Origin: Bacteroidia bacterium
Lineage (GTDB): Bacteria; Bacteroidota; Bacteroidia; AKYH767-A; OLB10
Assembly (NCBI GenBank): GCA_016788165.1
Contig: JAEUTH010000019.1
Location: forward strand, 62,001-126,000
Direction of reading: 5' to 3'
Length of the DNA stretch: 64,000 nucleotides
Shown here: positions 17,135 to 27,082 of the stretch, piece after piece
Numbering within the stretch: the stretch's first letter is position 1
How the letters are laid out: each line of letters opens with the position of its first letter
The notes under the pieces: model-generated
What the model saw: only the letters and a program-made list of their open reading frames with translations
Told to the model about the DNA's origin: nothing
Databases searched by the model: none
Position numbers and translations under genes: made by a program

Positions 17135-19972
17135 ATGATACGAAAAATTATCACACTATGCTTTTGCTTAGTTATATATCAGCAACAAGCTGTGGCACAA
17201 CAACCTGTTACCTGGCATCCTTTTTTTGCAACCGACACCGATTCGATTACAGTTTATTACAATGCATCGCAAGGCAATGCTGCTCTAACCGGAGTAACGC
17301 CCATTTACGCGCATACAGGTGTGATTACGAATTTAAGTACCAGCTTAACCGATTGGCGTTATGTAAAAACCGGATGGGCTGTAAATACACCCGCTACAAC
17401 TTTAACTCCATTAGGCAACAATATATTCAGCATCACTTTTCACGTACGTAATTATTATGGTGTGCCCGCAGGCGAAACCATATTAAAAGTTGCCTATGTA
17501 TTTAGAAACAGCACCGGCAGTATTGTAGGCCGTAATGCCAATGGCAGTGATATTTATGTACCCATTTACCAACCCGGTTTAAACGTGGCTATTAAAGAAC
17601 CCGCAACCGGTGGCGGCAATACCATGATTGTTGCCAATGGAAGCAATATTGCATTTACAGGTCTTGCCTCACAAAATGCAAACCTATCGTTAAGCTTAAA
17701 CGGTAACTTGTTAAGTCAGGTTAATAATACCGATTCGTTAGGTTATACCATTGTGGCTGGTACAACAGGTAATAATACCGTTCACTTTTCAGGTACCGAT
17801 GGCATAACAACAAAAACAGATTCGTTTTCGTTTGCTGTAAATCCACCACTAAATGTGCAAGCCATGCCGGTCAATGTGAAAAATGGAATTAACTACATTA
17901 ACGACTCAACCGTTATTTTAAATCTGTTTGCACCCAATAAAAATTTTGTATATGTAATAGGCAGTTTCAATAACTGGCAACTCAATCCGAATTATTACAT
18001 GAACCGCGACCCTGATGGCAAAAACTATTGGTTACAAATAAATGGCTTAACACCCGGGCAGGAATACACGTTTCAATACAACGTTGATGCTGCAGTTAAA
18101 ATTGGCGACCCTTATTGCGATAAAGTAGTTGACCCCTGGAATGACTTTAGTATTGACAACCAAACCTATCCCAACAAAACACCTTACCCAACAGGTTTAA
18201 CAACAGGCATTGTTAGCGTTTTACAAACTGCACAAACTCCCTATGTATGGAATGTTACCAACTTTGTACGCCCGCCAAAAGAAAAGTTAGTGGTATATGA
18301 ATTATTGGTGCGTGATTTTATTAGCAAACACAATTATCAAACATTAATAGATACACTACACTACTTAAAAAATTTAGGAATTAATGCCATTGAGCTTATG
18401 CCTGTTAGCGAATTTGAAGGTAATTTAAGTTGGGGTTATAACCCAAACTATTTTTTTGCTGTAGATAAATACTATGGCACAAAAAATAAATTTAAAGAGT
18501 TTGTTGACGTATGCCATGCCAACGGCATTGCTGTTATTATGGATGTTGTACTTAATCACTGCTTTGGCACCTCACCCTTTGCAATGTTATATTGGGATGC
18601 AACCAATAACCGACCCGCAACCAATAGCCCTTGGTTAAACCCCATACCGAAACACGACTTTAATGTAGGCAGCGACTTTAATCACGACTCGCCCGATACA
18701 CGTGCCTTTGTTGATCGTTTTAACAGCTACTGGCTTACTGAATATAAAATTGATGGCTATCGTTTTGATTTAGCTAAAGGCTTTACACAAACCAACTCAT
18801 TGGGCAACGTTGGATTTTGGGGCCAGTATGATGCATCGCGTGTTTACAATATTACCCGCATGTGTCAACACATTGATAGCGTTAGTACAGGCGCGTATAA
18901 AATTTTAGAATTATTTGCCGATAACAGCGAAGAAACCGTTTATGCCAATCAAGGTATTATGGTTTGGGGTAATCATAATTACAACTATACAGAAGCGGTA
19001 ATGGGCTATGTGGGTAATAGTAATTTTAGCTGGATATCGTATGCACAACGAGGTTGGAATCAGCCTTCGTTAGTAGGTTATATGGAAAGCCATGACGAAG
19101 AGCGTATGCTTTATAAAACTACACTATATGGCAATACATCAGGCGGTGTTTCCTATAATATAAAAGACACAATTGTTTCATTAGCGCGAGTTGAGTTAGC
19201 TTCGGCATTTTTCATACCGGTACCGGGGCCAAAAATGATTTGGCAGTTTGGCGAATTGGGTTATCCTTACTCAATTAACTATTGTCAAAACGGAACCATA
19301 AATACTAACTGCCGTGTTGACCCAAAACCTATTAAATGGAATTACTATAGTGAAGTTGCACGTAAACGACTTTATGATATTACTTCGGCATTAAACCGAT
19401 TAAAAACCAATGAAGCTGTGTTTTCAACCGCTACGTATAACATACAGTTTAATGGGCAGTTTAAACGCTATCATTTAAACCATGTAAGCAACAATGTAAC
19501 TATACTTGGAAATTTCGGAGTGTTTCCGGGCACAATTGATCCTAACTTTCAAAGCACCGGTTGGTGGTATGAGTATTTTACCGGTGACAGTATAATGGTA
19601 TCAAATGTAAACGCACCTATAAATTTGTTTCAGGGCGAGTACAGGTTATATTCTAAAAATAAACTTACGACACCGCTAACCACAGCAATAGCTGATAACA
19701 ATTTGCAAACAAACGTTTATCCTAACCCTGCAACTAATGACGTTAACGTGCAGTTTTATACCAAAAGCAGTTCGCCTATTACCATTCAAATTTTAGATTT
19801 AAATGGCAAAGTAATTCTTTCAGACACCAATGAAAATGTAATTTGCGGACAACAACACTTTACCTGGAATTTGACCACAAGCCAAGGTAGCAGTGTTAAT
19901 AATGGAATTTATTTTATAAAAGTTGTGCAGGATAGTAATCAGCAAACCGCTAAAATTATTGTTCAAAAATAG
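17135..19972 (+). CDS. Secreted GH13 alpha-amylase with type IX sorting domain
   Basis: The 945-residue protein has a signal peptide (1-22, ending AVAQQ), N-terminal beta-sandwiches including a CBM48-like module around residues 255-335 (VYVIGSFNNWQ), a GH13 catalytic barrel at about 370-770, and a C-terminal Por sorting domain from about 865 (VYPNPATNDVNVQF). Catalytic regions are visible: DVVLNH (470-475), DGYRFD with nucleophile Asp545, LELFAD with acid/base Glu592, and MESHDEE with Asp654. It should hydrolyse alpha-glucans outside the cell. It sits downstream of the Nudix regulator and the carbohydrate-binding T9SS protein. Confidence 0.92.
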   Translation: MIRKIITLCFCLVIYQQQAVAQQPVTWHPFFATDTDSITVYYNASQGNAALTGVTPIYAHTGVITNLSTSLTDWRYVKTGWAVNTPATTLTPLGNNIFSITFHVRNYYGVPAGETILKVAYVFRNSTGSIVGRNANGSDIYVPIYQPGLNVAIKEPATGGGNTMIVANGSNIAFTGLASQNANLSLSLNGNLLSQVNNTDSLGYTIVAGTTGNNTVHFSGTDGITTKTDSFSFAVNPPLNVQAMPVNVKNGINYINDSTVILNLFAPNKNFVYVIGSFNNWQLNPNYYMNRDPDGKNYWLQINGLTPGQEYTFQYNVDAAVKIGDPYCDKVVDPWNDFSIDNQTYPNKTPYPTGLTTGIVSVLQTAQTPYVWNVTNFVRPPKEKLVVYELLVRDFISKHNYQTLIDTLHYLKNLGINAIELMPVSEFEGNLSWGYNPNYFFAVDKYYGTKNKFKEFVDVCHANGIAVIMDVVLNHCFGTSPFAMLYWDATNNRPATNSPWLNPIPKHDFNVGSDFNHDSPDTRAFVDRFNSYWLTEYKIDGYRFDLAKGFTQTNSLGNVGFWGQYDASRVYNITRMCQHIDSVSTGAYKILELFADNSEETVYANQGIMVWGNHNYNYTEAVMGYVGNSNFSWISYAQRGWNQPSLVGYMESHDEERMLYKTTLYGNTSGGVSYNIKDTIVSLARVELASAFFIPVPGPKMIWQFGELGYPYSINYCQNGTINTNCRVDPKPIKWNYYSEVARKRLYDITSALNRLKTNEAVFSTATYNIQFNGQFKRYHLNHVSNNVTILGNFGVFPGTIDPNFQSTGWWYEYFTGDSIMVSNVNAPINLFQGEYRLYSKNKLTTPLTTAIADNNLQTNVYPNPATNDVNVQFYTKSSSPITIQILDLNGKVILSDTNENVICGQQHFTWNLTTSQGSSVNNGIYFIKVVQDSNQQTAKIIVQK

Positions 19973-19996
19973 CAGTCCGTTAAAATTGTTTTTTTT

Positions 19997-20039
19997 AAAA
20001 CACCTGTTTCAACTTTATGTAACAGGTGTTTTTGTTTTT
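19997..20039 (+). terminator. Intrinsic terminator after the amylase gene
   Basis: The perfect 12-bp stem (AAAACACCTGTT at 19997-20008 with AACAGGTGTTTT at 20021-20032) has a 12-base loop and is followed by TTGTTTTT. A T-run also precedes it, so it could work in both directions. It lies 24 bases after the amylase stop. Confidence 0.85.
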
Positions 20040-20076
20040 ACACAAATTGCAGCCTTATTGCTAAGTACACCTATAC

Positions 20077-23058
20077 ATGAATTATATACTTCGATGTTTC
20101 AAATGGCTTACAACCATTGTGCTTGTTTTGTTTTATAACACTTTACAGGCTCAATTATATTTTCAGCAAACAACTAATTATAAAATGGATGTAACACTGG
20201 ATGAAGTAAAGCATGAATTAAACGGAACAGTAACCATTACTTATTTAAATCAATCGCCCGCTGATTTAGAATTTTTATATATCCATCTGTGGCCAAATGC
20301 CTATAAAAATAACCAAACCGCTTTGTGCAAAGAGTTAGTAAAACAGGGCAATAAGCAATTATATTTTGCCCCTGATAGCATACGTGGTTTTATTGATAAA
20401 CTACAATTTGAATCAAACCACCAAAAATTAAAACTCGAAATAGATTCAACATACGAAGACATTGCCAAACTGCAATTGTCAGAGCCACTTAAAGCGGGCG
20501 ACTCAATAATCATTACCACGCCCTTCAGATTAAAAATACCATCTGCTGCGTTTTCGCGCATGGGGTACTATAAAAATTTTTATGCACTAACACAATGGTA
20601 CCCAAAAGTAGCTGTTTATGATGCACAAGGCTGGCATGTCATGCCCTATTCAGATCAGGGCGAGTTTTACAGCGATTTCGGTACCTATACGGTAACAGTA
20701 ACTTTACCGGCCGATTATGTAGTTGGCGCCACCGGAAATTTAATTACAGCATCAGAAATTACTTGGCTGGATAATAAAGCCAATGCACCAGCAACAAACT
20801 CTATTGCTATAGCTAAAACTCAAAATAAAAAAACAATAACTTTTGAAGCTTACCGCGTACACGATTTTGCGTGGTTTGCCAGCAACCAATTTAATGTTGT
20901 TAAGGATAGCGTACTAATAAGTAATAAATGGGTAACTACCTGGTGCTTGTATAACGAAATTGAAAAACAATACTGGCAAAATGCAACAACCTATATACAT
21001 GATGCATTACGCTTTTATAGTGCCGAAATTGGTGCATACCCTTACCAGCAAATAACTGTTTGCAGTGGTACACTTATGGCCGGCAGTGGTATGGAATATC
21101 CGCAAATAACCATTATTGGCAAAGCTTACAGTGATTATCAACTCGAAACAACCATCGTACATGAAATAGGTCATAACTGGTTTCAGGGCATTTTAGCTAC
21201 CAATGAACGTAACGAACCCTGGCTTGACGAAGGCATAAACTCTTTTTATGAAATGGAATATTTCCTTCAAAAATATCCAAATCAAAATGTAACCGACTTT
21301 GATGCCATAGGCACACCCATTGCTAACCTTTTAGGCAATAAATTTTTAAATGCACACAGTTATAAATTTAATCAATATCAAAGTGCAGCACGCACCTGGA
21401 GCAATCAGCCAAACAACTTACAAGCAAATAGCTATACACAATCAAATTATGGCAATATCATTTATGCAAAAAGTGCTGTTGCCATTGCATATCTTAAAAA
21501 ATACTTAGGTAACAACTTGTTTAAGCAATGTATGCAACAGTACTTTTTGCGTTGGCAATTTATGCACCCAAATACGTATGAGTTTAAAAATGTGATTGAA
21601 GATGTAAGCCAACAAAATGTTGATTGGTTTTTTGATGAAATTATTGCCACCAATAATTTGGTTGATTATAAAATTAAAAAGGTAAGTCAACGTCCACCAT
21701 ATACAATTAGCATTAAAAATAAAACAGGCATAGCTGCACCTGTTTTTATTGATGTAAACTACGCAAACGGTACGGAACAAATTTGTTTAAATGGTTTCCA
21801 AAAGTCAGCGCTTATACCACTACAGGAAAAACCGGTAAGTATTGTTATTGACAGTTTAAATATGATGATGGATTCGTATTTCGCTAACAATTATTACAAC
21901 AGTAAACAGCTGTTTAAAAAACAAACATTGGGTTTACGTTTTTATTCAAGTTATGATGCAAAAAAATCATTACTGTACTATATACCCTTAGCAGGATGGA
22001 ATCAATACAACCATTGGATGCCCGGTGTTTTAATTCATAACCAAAGTTTGGTTCCAAAACCATTAGAGTTTGCAATAATGCCACTATATAGTTTTGCTAC
22101 CAATAACCTTAATGGCAGTTTTATGTTTCAGTACAAACAGGCGCTTAGCCTGCAATGGCAATACATTGCAAAGATTAAGGGTATGCAGTATAATTTCGGC
22201 AGTACTTATTTTAATGCAACAGATCAGCTACAACAATTCCGGTTTAAAAAAATTCAGCCGTCAATAATTATTCAACATCGGTCAGATGTGTTAAGCAAAT
22301 TACTTCAGCAGATCAGCGCAACAGCGTATTTCATTAACCGTAATGATGTGTTTGAAAATGGAACTGTACCTTCTGTAAAATCAGAAAATTTTTACTATCA
22401 ACAATTAGATTACGAGATAAAAAACAACAGAACTTTCGATCCCTGGCAGGCATTATTAACTATAGAGAATGGCAAAAATTACCTGAAAGCATTTACCCAA
22501 GCGCAATATAACTTTAGCTATAAACGCAGGCAACGTGGCATAACGGTAAATGCATTTGCCGGAACCTTTATTTATAATGAAAACGAAATGCAGAATGTAA
22601 ATTTCCGGATGTCAGGTTTTAGCGGTATGCAAGATTATTTGTTTAACTACACATACCTGGGCCGCAGCGAAAGCGAAGGAATTTTAAGCAAACAATTTAT
22701 TGCCAATGATGGCGGCTTTAAAATAAATACAGCCGTTGGGCAAACCAATAAGTGGTTAACTTCTCTTAATTTACAAGTTACCATACCCGGTTTACCGTTA
22801 ATGCTTTATATGGATGCCGGCACTTATTACAATGCCGCAAATGCATATGAAGGCTCCGAAGCATTGATGTTTAGTGGCGGCATTTGTTTTTGGCTCATAC
22901 GCGATGTTATCGAACTGTATGCACCATTGTTTTACTCGGCCGACATTAAAAAAAATCTAACTGCCAATAACATAAATACCTTTGGCGAAAAAATACGTTT
23001 ACAATTGCATTTCGATTTATTAAACCCCTTAAAATTACAACGGCAATTTTTTAATTAA
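20077..23058 (+). CDS. Secreted M1 family metallopeptidase
   Basis: The 993-residue protein begins with a signal peptide (about 1-24, ending LQAQL) and has the aminopeptidase N-like domain order. The zinc site is HEIGH at 362-366 followed by NW, with the third ligand Glu385 in LDEGIN, giving the M1 spacing HEXXH-X18-E. The exopeptidase motif appears as GSGMEYPQ upstream. The C-terminal third (about 620-993) is beta-rich and resembles the long tail found on Bacteroidota M1 peptidases. It has no Por sorting domain, so it is probably periplasmic or outer-membrane associated. The next gene overlaps by one base. Confidence 0.92.
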   Translation: MNYILRCFKWLTTIVLVLFYNTLQAQLYFQQTTNYKMDVTLDEVKHELNGTVTITYLNQSPADLEFLYIHLWPNAYKNNQTALCKELVKQGNKQLYFAPDSIRGFIDKLQFESNHQKLKLEIDSTYEDIAKLQLSEPLKAGDSIIITTPFRLKIPSAAFSRMGYYKNFYALTQWYPKVAVYDAQGWHVMPYSDQGEFYSDFGTYTVTVTLPADYVVGATGNLITASEITWLDNKANAPATNSIAIAKTQNKKTITFEAYRVHDFAWFASNQFNVVKDSVLISNKWVTTWCLYNEIEKQYWQNATTYIHDALRFYSAEIGAYPYQQITVCSGTLMAGSGMEYPQITIIGKAYSDYQLETTIVHEIGHNWFQGILATNERNEPWLDEGINSFYEMEYFLQKYPNQNVTDFDAIGTPIANLLGNKFLNAHSYKFNQYQSAARTWSNQPNNLQANSYTQSNYGNIIYAKSAVAIAYLKKYLGNNLFKQCMQQYFLRWQFMHPNTYEFKNVIEDVSQQNVDWFFDEIIATNNLVDYKIKKVSQRPPYTISIKNKTGIAAPVFIDVNYANGTEQICLNGFQKSALIPLQEKPVSIVIDSLNMMMDSYFANNYYNSKQLFKKQTLGLRFYSSYDAKKSLLYYIPLAGWNQYNHWMPGVLIHNQSLVPKPLEFAIMPLYSFATNNLNGSFMFQYKQALSLQWQYIAKIKGMQYNFGSTYFNATDQLQQFRFKKIQPSIIIQHRSDVLSKLLQQISATAYFINRNDVFENGTVPSVKSENFYYQQLDYEIKNNRTFDPWQALLTIENGKNYLKAFTQAQYNFSYKRRQRGITVNAFAGTFIYNENEMQNVNFRMSGFSGMQDYLFNYTYLGRSESEGILSKQFIANDGGFKINTAVGQTNKWLTSLNLQVTIPGLPLMLYMDAGTYYNAANAYEGSEALMFSGGICFWLIRDVIELYAPLFYSADIKKNLTANNINTFGEKIRLQLHFDLLNPLKLQRQFFN

Positions 23059-23807
23059 TGAGTGGCAAGAATATTTATTTCATTTCCGATTTTCATTTAG
23101 GCGTACCTGATAAGGAAACCAGCCTTGCCCGCGAAAAAAAAATTGTAAGGTGGTTAGAGTTTATCCAGCCACATGCAGCCGAACTATATTTAGTAGGCGA
23201 TATATTTGACTTTTGGTTTGAGTATAAACATGCTGTGCCTCGTGGTTATGTACGTTTGCTGGGCACATTAGCCAAGTTAAGCGATGCAGGTGTAAAGTTG
23301 CATTTCTTTACAGGCAACCATGATATGTGGGTGTTTGATTATTTGCCTAATGAACTAGGGGCTACTATTTATCGTAACCCTGTTACAGTTACGCTTAATG
23401 ATAAAACTTTTTTCATTGGCCATGGCGATGGATTAGGCCCGGGCGATAAAGGCTACAAATTCATAAAAAAAATATTTGCCAGTAAAATTTGTCAATGGTT
23501 GTTTGCACGCTTTCATCCAAATTTTGGAACCTGGCTGGCCAATTATTTTAGTCGTTCAAGCCGCAGTGCAACCGGAAATACTGACGAAATTTATTTAGGT
23601 GATGACAAGGAATTTTTAATGGTTTTTTGTAATGCTTACATTAAACAGCATCATGTTGACTATTTTATTTTTGGCCACAGGCATTTGGTGTTAGATAAAC
23701 CTATTGGTAAAAATGCACGTTATATAAATTTAGGTACCTGGCTTAACAACAGCATGTATGCCGTTTGGGATGGCCAAAATTTATCACTTCAAAAATTTGA
23801 TGGTTGA
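23058..23807 (+). CDS. lpxH: UDP-2,3-diacylglucosamine diphosphatase (LpxH-like)
   Basis: The 249-residue calcineurin-type phosphoesterase cleaves UDP-2,3-diacylglucosamine to lipid X in lipid A synthesis. Metal-binding motifs appear in order: SDFHLG (residues 10-15), GDIFDFWFE, GNHDMW, GHGDGLGPGD and GHRH near the C-terminus. The ATG overlaps the stop of the M1 peptidase by one base (TAATG), showing translational coupling. It is convergent with gapA with no bases between them. Confidence 0.9.
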   Translation: MSGKNIYFISDFHLGVPDKETSLAREKKIVRWLEFIQPHAAELYLVGDIFDFWFEYKHAVPRGYVRLLGTLAKLSDAGVKLHFFTGNHDMWVFDYLPNELGATIYRNPVTVTLNDKTFFIGHGDGLGPGDKGYKFIKKIFASKICQWLFARFHPNFGTWLANYFSRSSRSATGNTDEIYLGDDKEFLMVFCNAYIKQHHVDYFIFGHRHLVLDKPIGKNARYINLGTWLNNSMYAVWDGQNLSLQKFDG

Positions 23808-24797
23808 TTATTTTGCCAAAATCAAAATTAATTCCGACAGGCGTGTAGCATAGCCCATTTCATTATCATACCAACCTACCACTTTTACCATACGGCCTAC
23901 TACGGTGGTTAGCTGTGCATCAAAAATGCAGGAATGTTTGTTGCCTACAATATCAATACTTACAATGGGGTCGGTGGTGTATTGCAATATATTTTTAAGA
24001 TAGGTATCGGCCGCTTGTTTAAAGGTTGCTTTAATTTCATCAACCGTTGTTTCCCTATTTAATATGCAAGTAATATCGGTAAGCGATCCATCGGGCACCG
24101 GTACCCTTATGCCTGCACCACCAATGTGGCCTTTCATTTCAGGAAAAATATCGGTAATGGCTTTAGCAGCTCCTGTTGTAGTTGGTATAATGGATTGTGT
24201 TGCTGCACGCGCCCTTCGCAAATCCTTATGCGGTGCATCATGCAAATTCTGATCTCCGGTAAATGCATGAACGGTAGTAATAAACGCACTTTCAATACCC
24301 CAGTTATCATTGAGCACTTTTAGCATGGGTGCTGCATTATTGGTTGTACAGGATGCATTGGAAACCACTATTTCTGACCCATCTAAAATTTGTTCGTTTA
24401 CACCTATTACTACCGATTTTAAGTTGCCTGTTGCCGGAGCACTAATAATTACTTTGCGGGCACCTGCATGATGATGCAATATCGCTTTATCGTATGATGT
24501 AAATTTACCCGAACACTCAATCAATATATCAACATCCAACTGTTTCCAGGGCAGATTTTGTGGTTCGCGCTCATTATATAATGGAATTTCCTGCTCATTA
24601 ATTACAAAGGCATGGGCTTGGCTTGCAACTGTTCCATCAAATAAACCATGTATCGAATCGTATTTAAATAAATGTGCAAGCGTTTGGGCATCGGCTAAAT
24701 CATTAATGGCAACAATTTTAATTTGCGGCATTTGCAAAAGTTGTCGCAGCAATGTGCGGCCTATCCTACCAAATCCGTTTATAGCTATGTGAATCAT
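23808..24797 (-). CDS. gapA: Type I glyceraldehyde-3-phosphate dehydrogenase
   Basis: The 329-residue glycolytic enzyme oxidises and phosphorylates glyceraldehyde-3-phosphate using NAD. The dinucleotide motif is INGFGRIGRTLLRQL, the catalytic Cys150 lies in SNASCTTNN, and the active histidine is in TTVHAFTGDQNL. The C-terminal WYDNEMGYATR is intact. Length is canonical. It is a monocistronic-looking gene, in contrast to the non-phosphorylating gapN in the pfkA operon, so both routes of the step exist in this organism. Confidence 0.97.
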   Translation of the reverse strand: MIHIAINGFGRIGRTLLRQLLQMPQIKIVAINDLADAQTLAHLFKYDSIHGLFDGTVASQAHAFVINEQEIPLYNEREPQNLPWKQLDVDILIECSGKFTSYDKAILHHHAGARKVIISAPATGNLKSVVIGVNEQILDGSEIVVSNASCTTNNAAPMLKVLNDNWGIESAFITTVHAFTGDQNLHDAPHKDLRRARAATQSIIPTTTGAAKAITDIFPEMKGHIGGAGIRVPVPDGSLTDITCILNRETTVDEIKATFKQAADTYLKNILQYTTDPIVSIDIVGNKHSCIFDAQLTTVVGRMVKVVGWYDNEMGYATRLSELILILAK

Positions 24798-24854
24798 ATT
24801 AATAATTTTAAAAATCTAATTGTAACATAAATTCAAAACGTTTAAGTTTCTATC

Positions 24855-25340
24855 TTATTTGATAAATCGTTGCATTTGCGCACTATAATCCATTTGCACA
24901 TCGGGATGCAATAAATTATATGCTTTTTCCATTTTTTTAACCTGGCTTATGTATAAGTTATCAAGCACAGTTGCTTGCTTCTTATGAAAGTTGTTTGCTA
25001 AAAAACATTGGCACCAATGCATGCAAATTTCAACAGTTACTTTAGGTAATGCCGCAAACTTTATTTTTTTATCAATAAGCCTGATGGTTTTACGCACTGT
25101 TTTTTTTATCAGATACACATTGCTTTTATTCATTTCGAGAAACCATGCGGTTACAGTTTCATTTACCTCGTTTATATATGCATCCGTATCATCGGCCTGA
25201 AAAATTAAATAAGTAAGCATGTCATTATTATCTTTTTTAAAACGCGCCAAACGTAAAACCAGTTCATGCAATTGCTTAGCAGGCATTGTTTGAACTGCCT
25301 GCTTAATTTGACTTATTGAAACCGCTTTTTCTATATGCAT
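24855..25340 (-). CDS. Conserved hypothetical helical protein downstream of recN
   Basis: The 161-residue protein is predicted all-helical, with basic segments such as KKTVRKTIRLIDKKIKF and several cysteines (EICMHWCQCF). It has no signal peptide or membrane helix. I do not recognise a named family. Its start codon directly abuts the recN stop, so it is the distal gene of that transcript. Confidence 0.65.
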   Translation of the reverse strand: MHIEKAVSISQIKQAVQTMPAKQLHELVLRLARFKKDNNDMLTYLIFQADDTDAYINEVNETVTAWFLEMNKSNVYLIKKTVRKTIRLIDKKIKFAALPKVTVEICMHWCQCFLANNFHKKQATVLDNLYISQVKKMEKAYNLLHPDVQMDYSAQMQRFIK

Positions 25341-26996
25341 TTAATTTAAGAGCATTAATTCGCGCGCTTGTGTTTCGGCTGTTGCCGAATAATTATTACC
25401 GCCTATCATCTTTGCTATTTCGGTTACTCTTTCTGCTTCATTCAGTGTTTTAATGCCACTTAATGTTTTTGTGTTATTGCTAATCTTAAATACATTTAAA
25501 TGCTGCCTGCCTTTTGCTGCAATTTGTGGCAAATGTGTTATTGAAATAACCTGATGTGTGGCAGCAATTTTTTGCATCACACTTCCCATTTGTAATGCCA
25601 CCTGACCCGATACACCAGTATCAATTTCGTCAAAAATCAGTGTGGGCAAATGCATTACACGGGCTGTCAGGCTTTTTAATGCTAACATAAAACGACTTAA
25701 TTCGCCACCGGATGCTACTTTAGAAATAGGTTTAAAATCATGACCGGCATTAGCCGAAAAAGTAAACTCAATCAGGTCTGTACCATTTGCATAAAACGTG
25801 TCGCTGGTTTTTAAATTTATTTTAAGTTGTGCATCGGGCATACTTAACTCAGCCAAAGTGTGCTTTATCTCACTTTCAAATTTTTGCAATACATGTTTTC
25901 GGTTGGCATTTAAATTTTGAGCGTTCTCAGTTAATTGTACACGTATGGCTCCAACTTTTTTTTGTTGTTCAGCAATCAGTTCATCAAAGGCTGCTGCGTT
26001 TTGTATGGCAGTATCAAACCGGGCTTGCAGTTGTAAAAGTTCGGCAACTGTTTTTACATCATGCTTTTTTTGCAATTTGTAAATAGCACCTAACCTATCA
26101 TTAATAATTTCTATTCGCTGTGGATTGATTTGGATTTTATCTAATTCATTTTGCAATTCACTTCCAACATCTGACAATTCAATTCGTAAGGATTCTACCC
26201 TATCTGCCAAAGCTTGATAATTTGCATGATACCTTGCAACAGGTTTCAACTCAGTACTACATTGGCGTAATTGACTCAAACTACCTTCATCCTGTTGCAG
26301 TATATTTAAAGCCATTGATAAATGCTGCATGATAGCGTCAGCATGTTCTAATTTTTCTAATTCATGCTCTAACGTTTCTTGTTCATCGGCATGTAATTGC
26401 AACACTTGTAACTCTTGCCATTGAAATTGTATAAAATCAAAATTTGCCTTAGCCGTTTTATCTTGTTCTATTAGTGCATGTAGGTTGGTAACGGCCTTGT
26501 TATACGTTTTATGCAATTGGCTATACTGTAACAGTAAATCTCTGTTTTTGGCAAATGCATCAATCACCTGCATTTGATAGTTTGCATCATTTAAAGCCAA
26601 ACTATCACGTTGCGAATGGATATCCACTAATTGAATTGCCAAGTCGCGTAGTACCGTTAAATTTATTGGTGTGTCGTTTATAAAAGCTCGCGATTTGCCT
26701 TCGGCATTTATTTCACGTCTTATTATTGTATGGGGTTGGTAATCGAGTTCGAATTGTGTAAACAACCATTGCAGGTTATATGCACTAATATCAAATTCGG
26801 CCTCAACAATACACTTTTGTTTTTGATCGAGCAGCATAGTTGTATCGGAACGGCTACCCAAAATTAAATTCAGTGCTCCTAATAAAATAGACTTACCTGC
26901 ACCGGTTTCACCGGTTATAATTACAAAGGTTGGCTCAAAACTAATGTCTAATTGATTAATGAGCGCGTAATTTTTAATAAACAAACGTAAAAGCAT
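25341..26996 (-). CDS. recN: DNA repair protein RecN
   Basis: The 551-residue SMC-like ATPase acts in double-strand break repair. The Walker A is GETGAGKS (29-36), followed by the long coiled-coil arms (about 150-360), and the C-terminal half carries the signature KVASGGELSRFMLALK and Walker B LIFDEIDTGVSG, then the D-loop histidine in ISITHLPQIAA. Length and motif order are canonical. It lies between porD and the helical hypothetical gene. Confidence 0.97.
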   Translation of the reverse strand: MLLRLFIKNYALINQLDISFEPTFVIITGETGAGKSILLGALNLILGSRSDTTMLLDQKQKCIVEAEFDISAYNLQWLFTQFELDYQPHTIIRREINAEGKSRAFINDTPINLTVLRDLAIQLVDIHSQRDSLALNDANYQMQVIDAFAKNRDLLLQYSQLHKTYNKAVTNLHALIEQDKTAKANFDFIQFQWQELQVLQLHADEQETLEHELEKLEHADAIMQHLSMALNILQQDEGSLSQLRQCSTELKPVARYHANYQALADRVESLRIELSDVGSELQNELDKIQINPQRIEIINDRLGAIYKLQKKHDVKTVAELLQLQARFDTAIQNAAAFDELIAEQQKKVGAIRVQLTENAQNLNANRKHVLQKFESEIKHTLAELSMPDAQLKINLKTSDTFYANGTDLIEFTFSANAGHDFKPISKVASGGELSRFMLALKSLTARVMHLPTLIFDEIDTGVSGQVALQMGSVMQKIAATHQVISITHLPQIAAKGRQHLNVFKISNNTKTLSGIKTLNEAERVTEIAKMIGGNNYSATAETQARELMLLN

Positions 26997-27082
26997 ACTG
27001 GCGAATCTAAAAAAAATGCTTGCTCACTACTTTTATAAAACGAAATTGTTTTGAGCTACTATCCTATTGAAAACAGCTTTGG

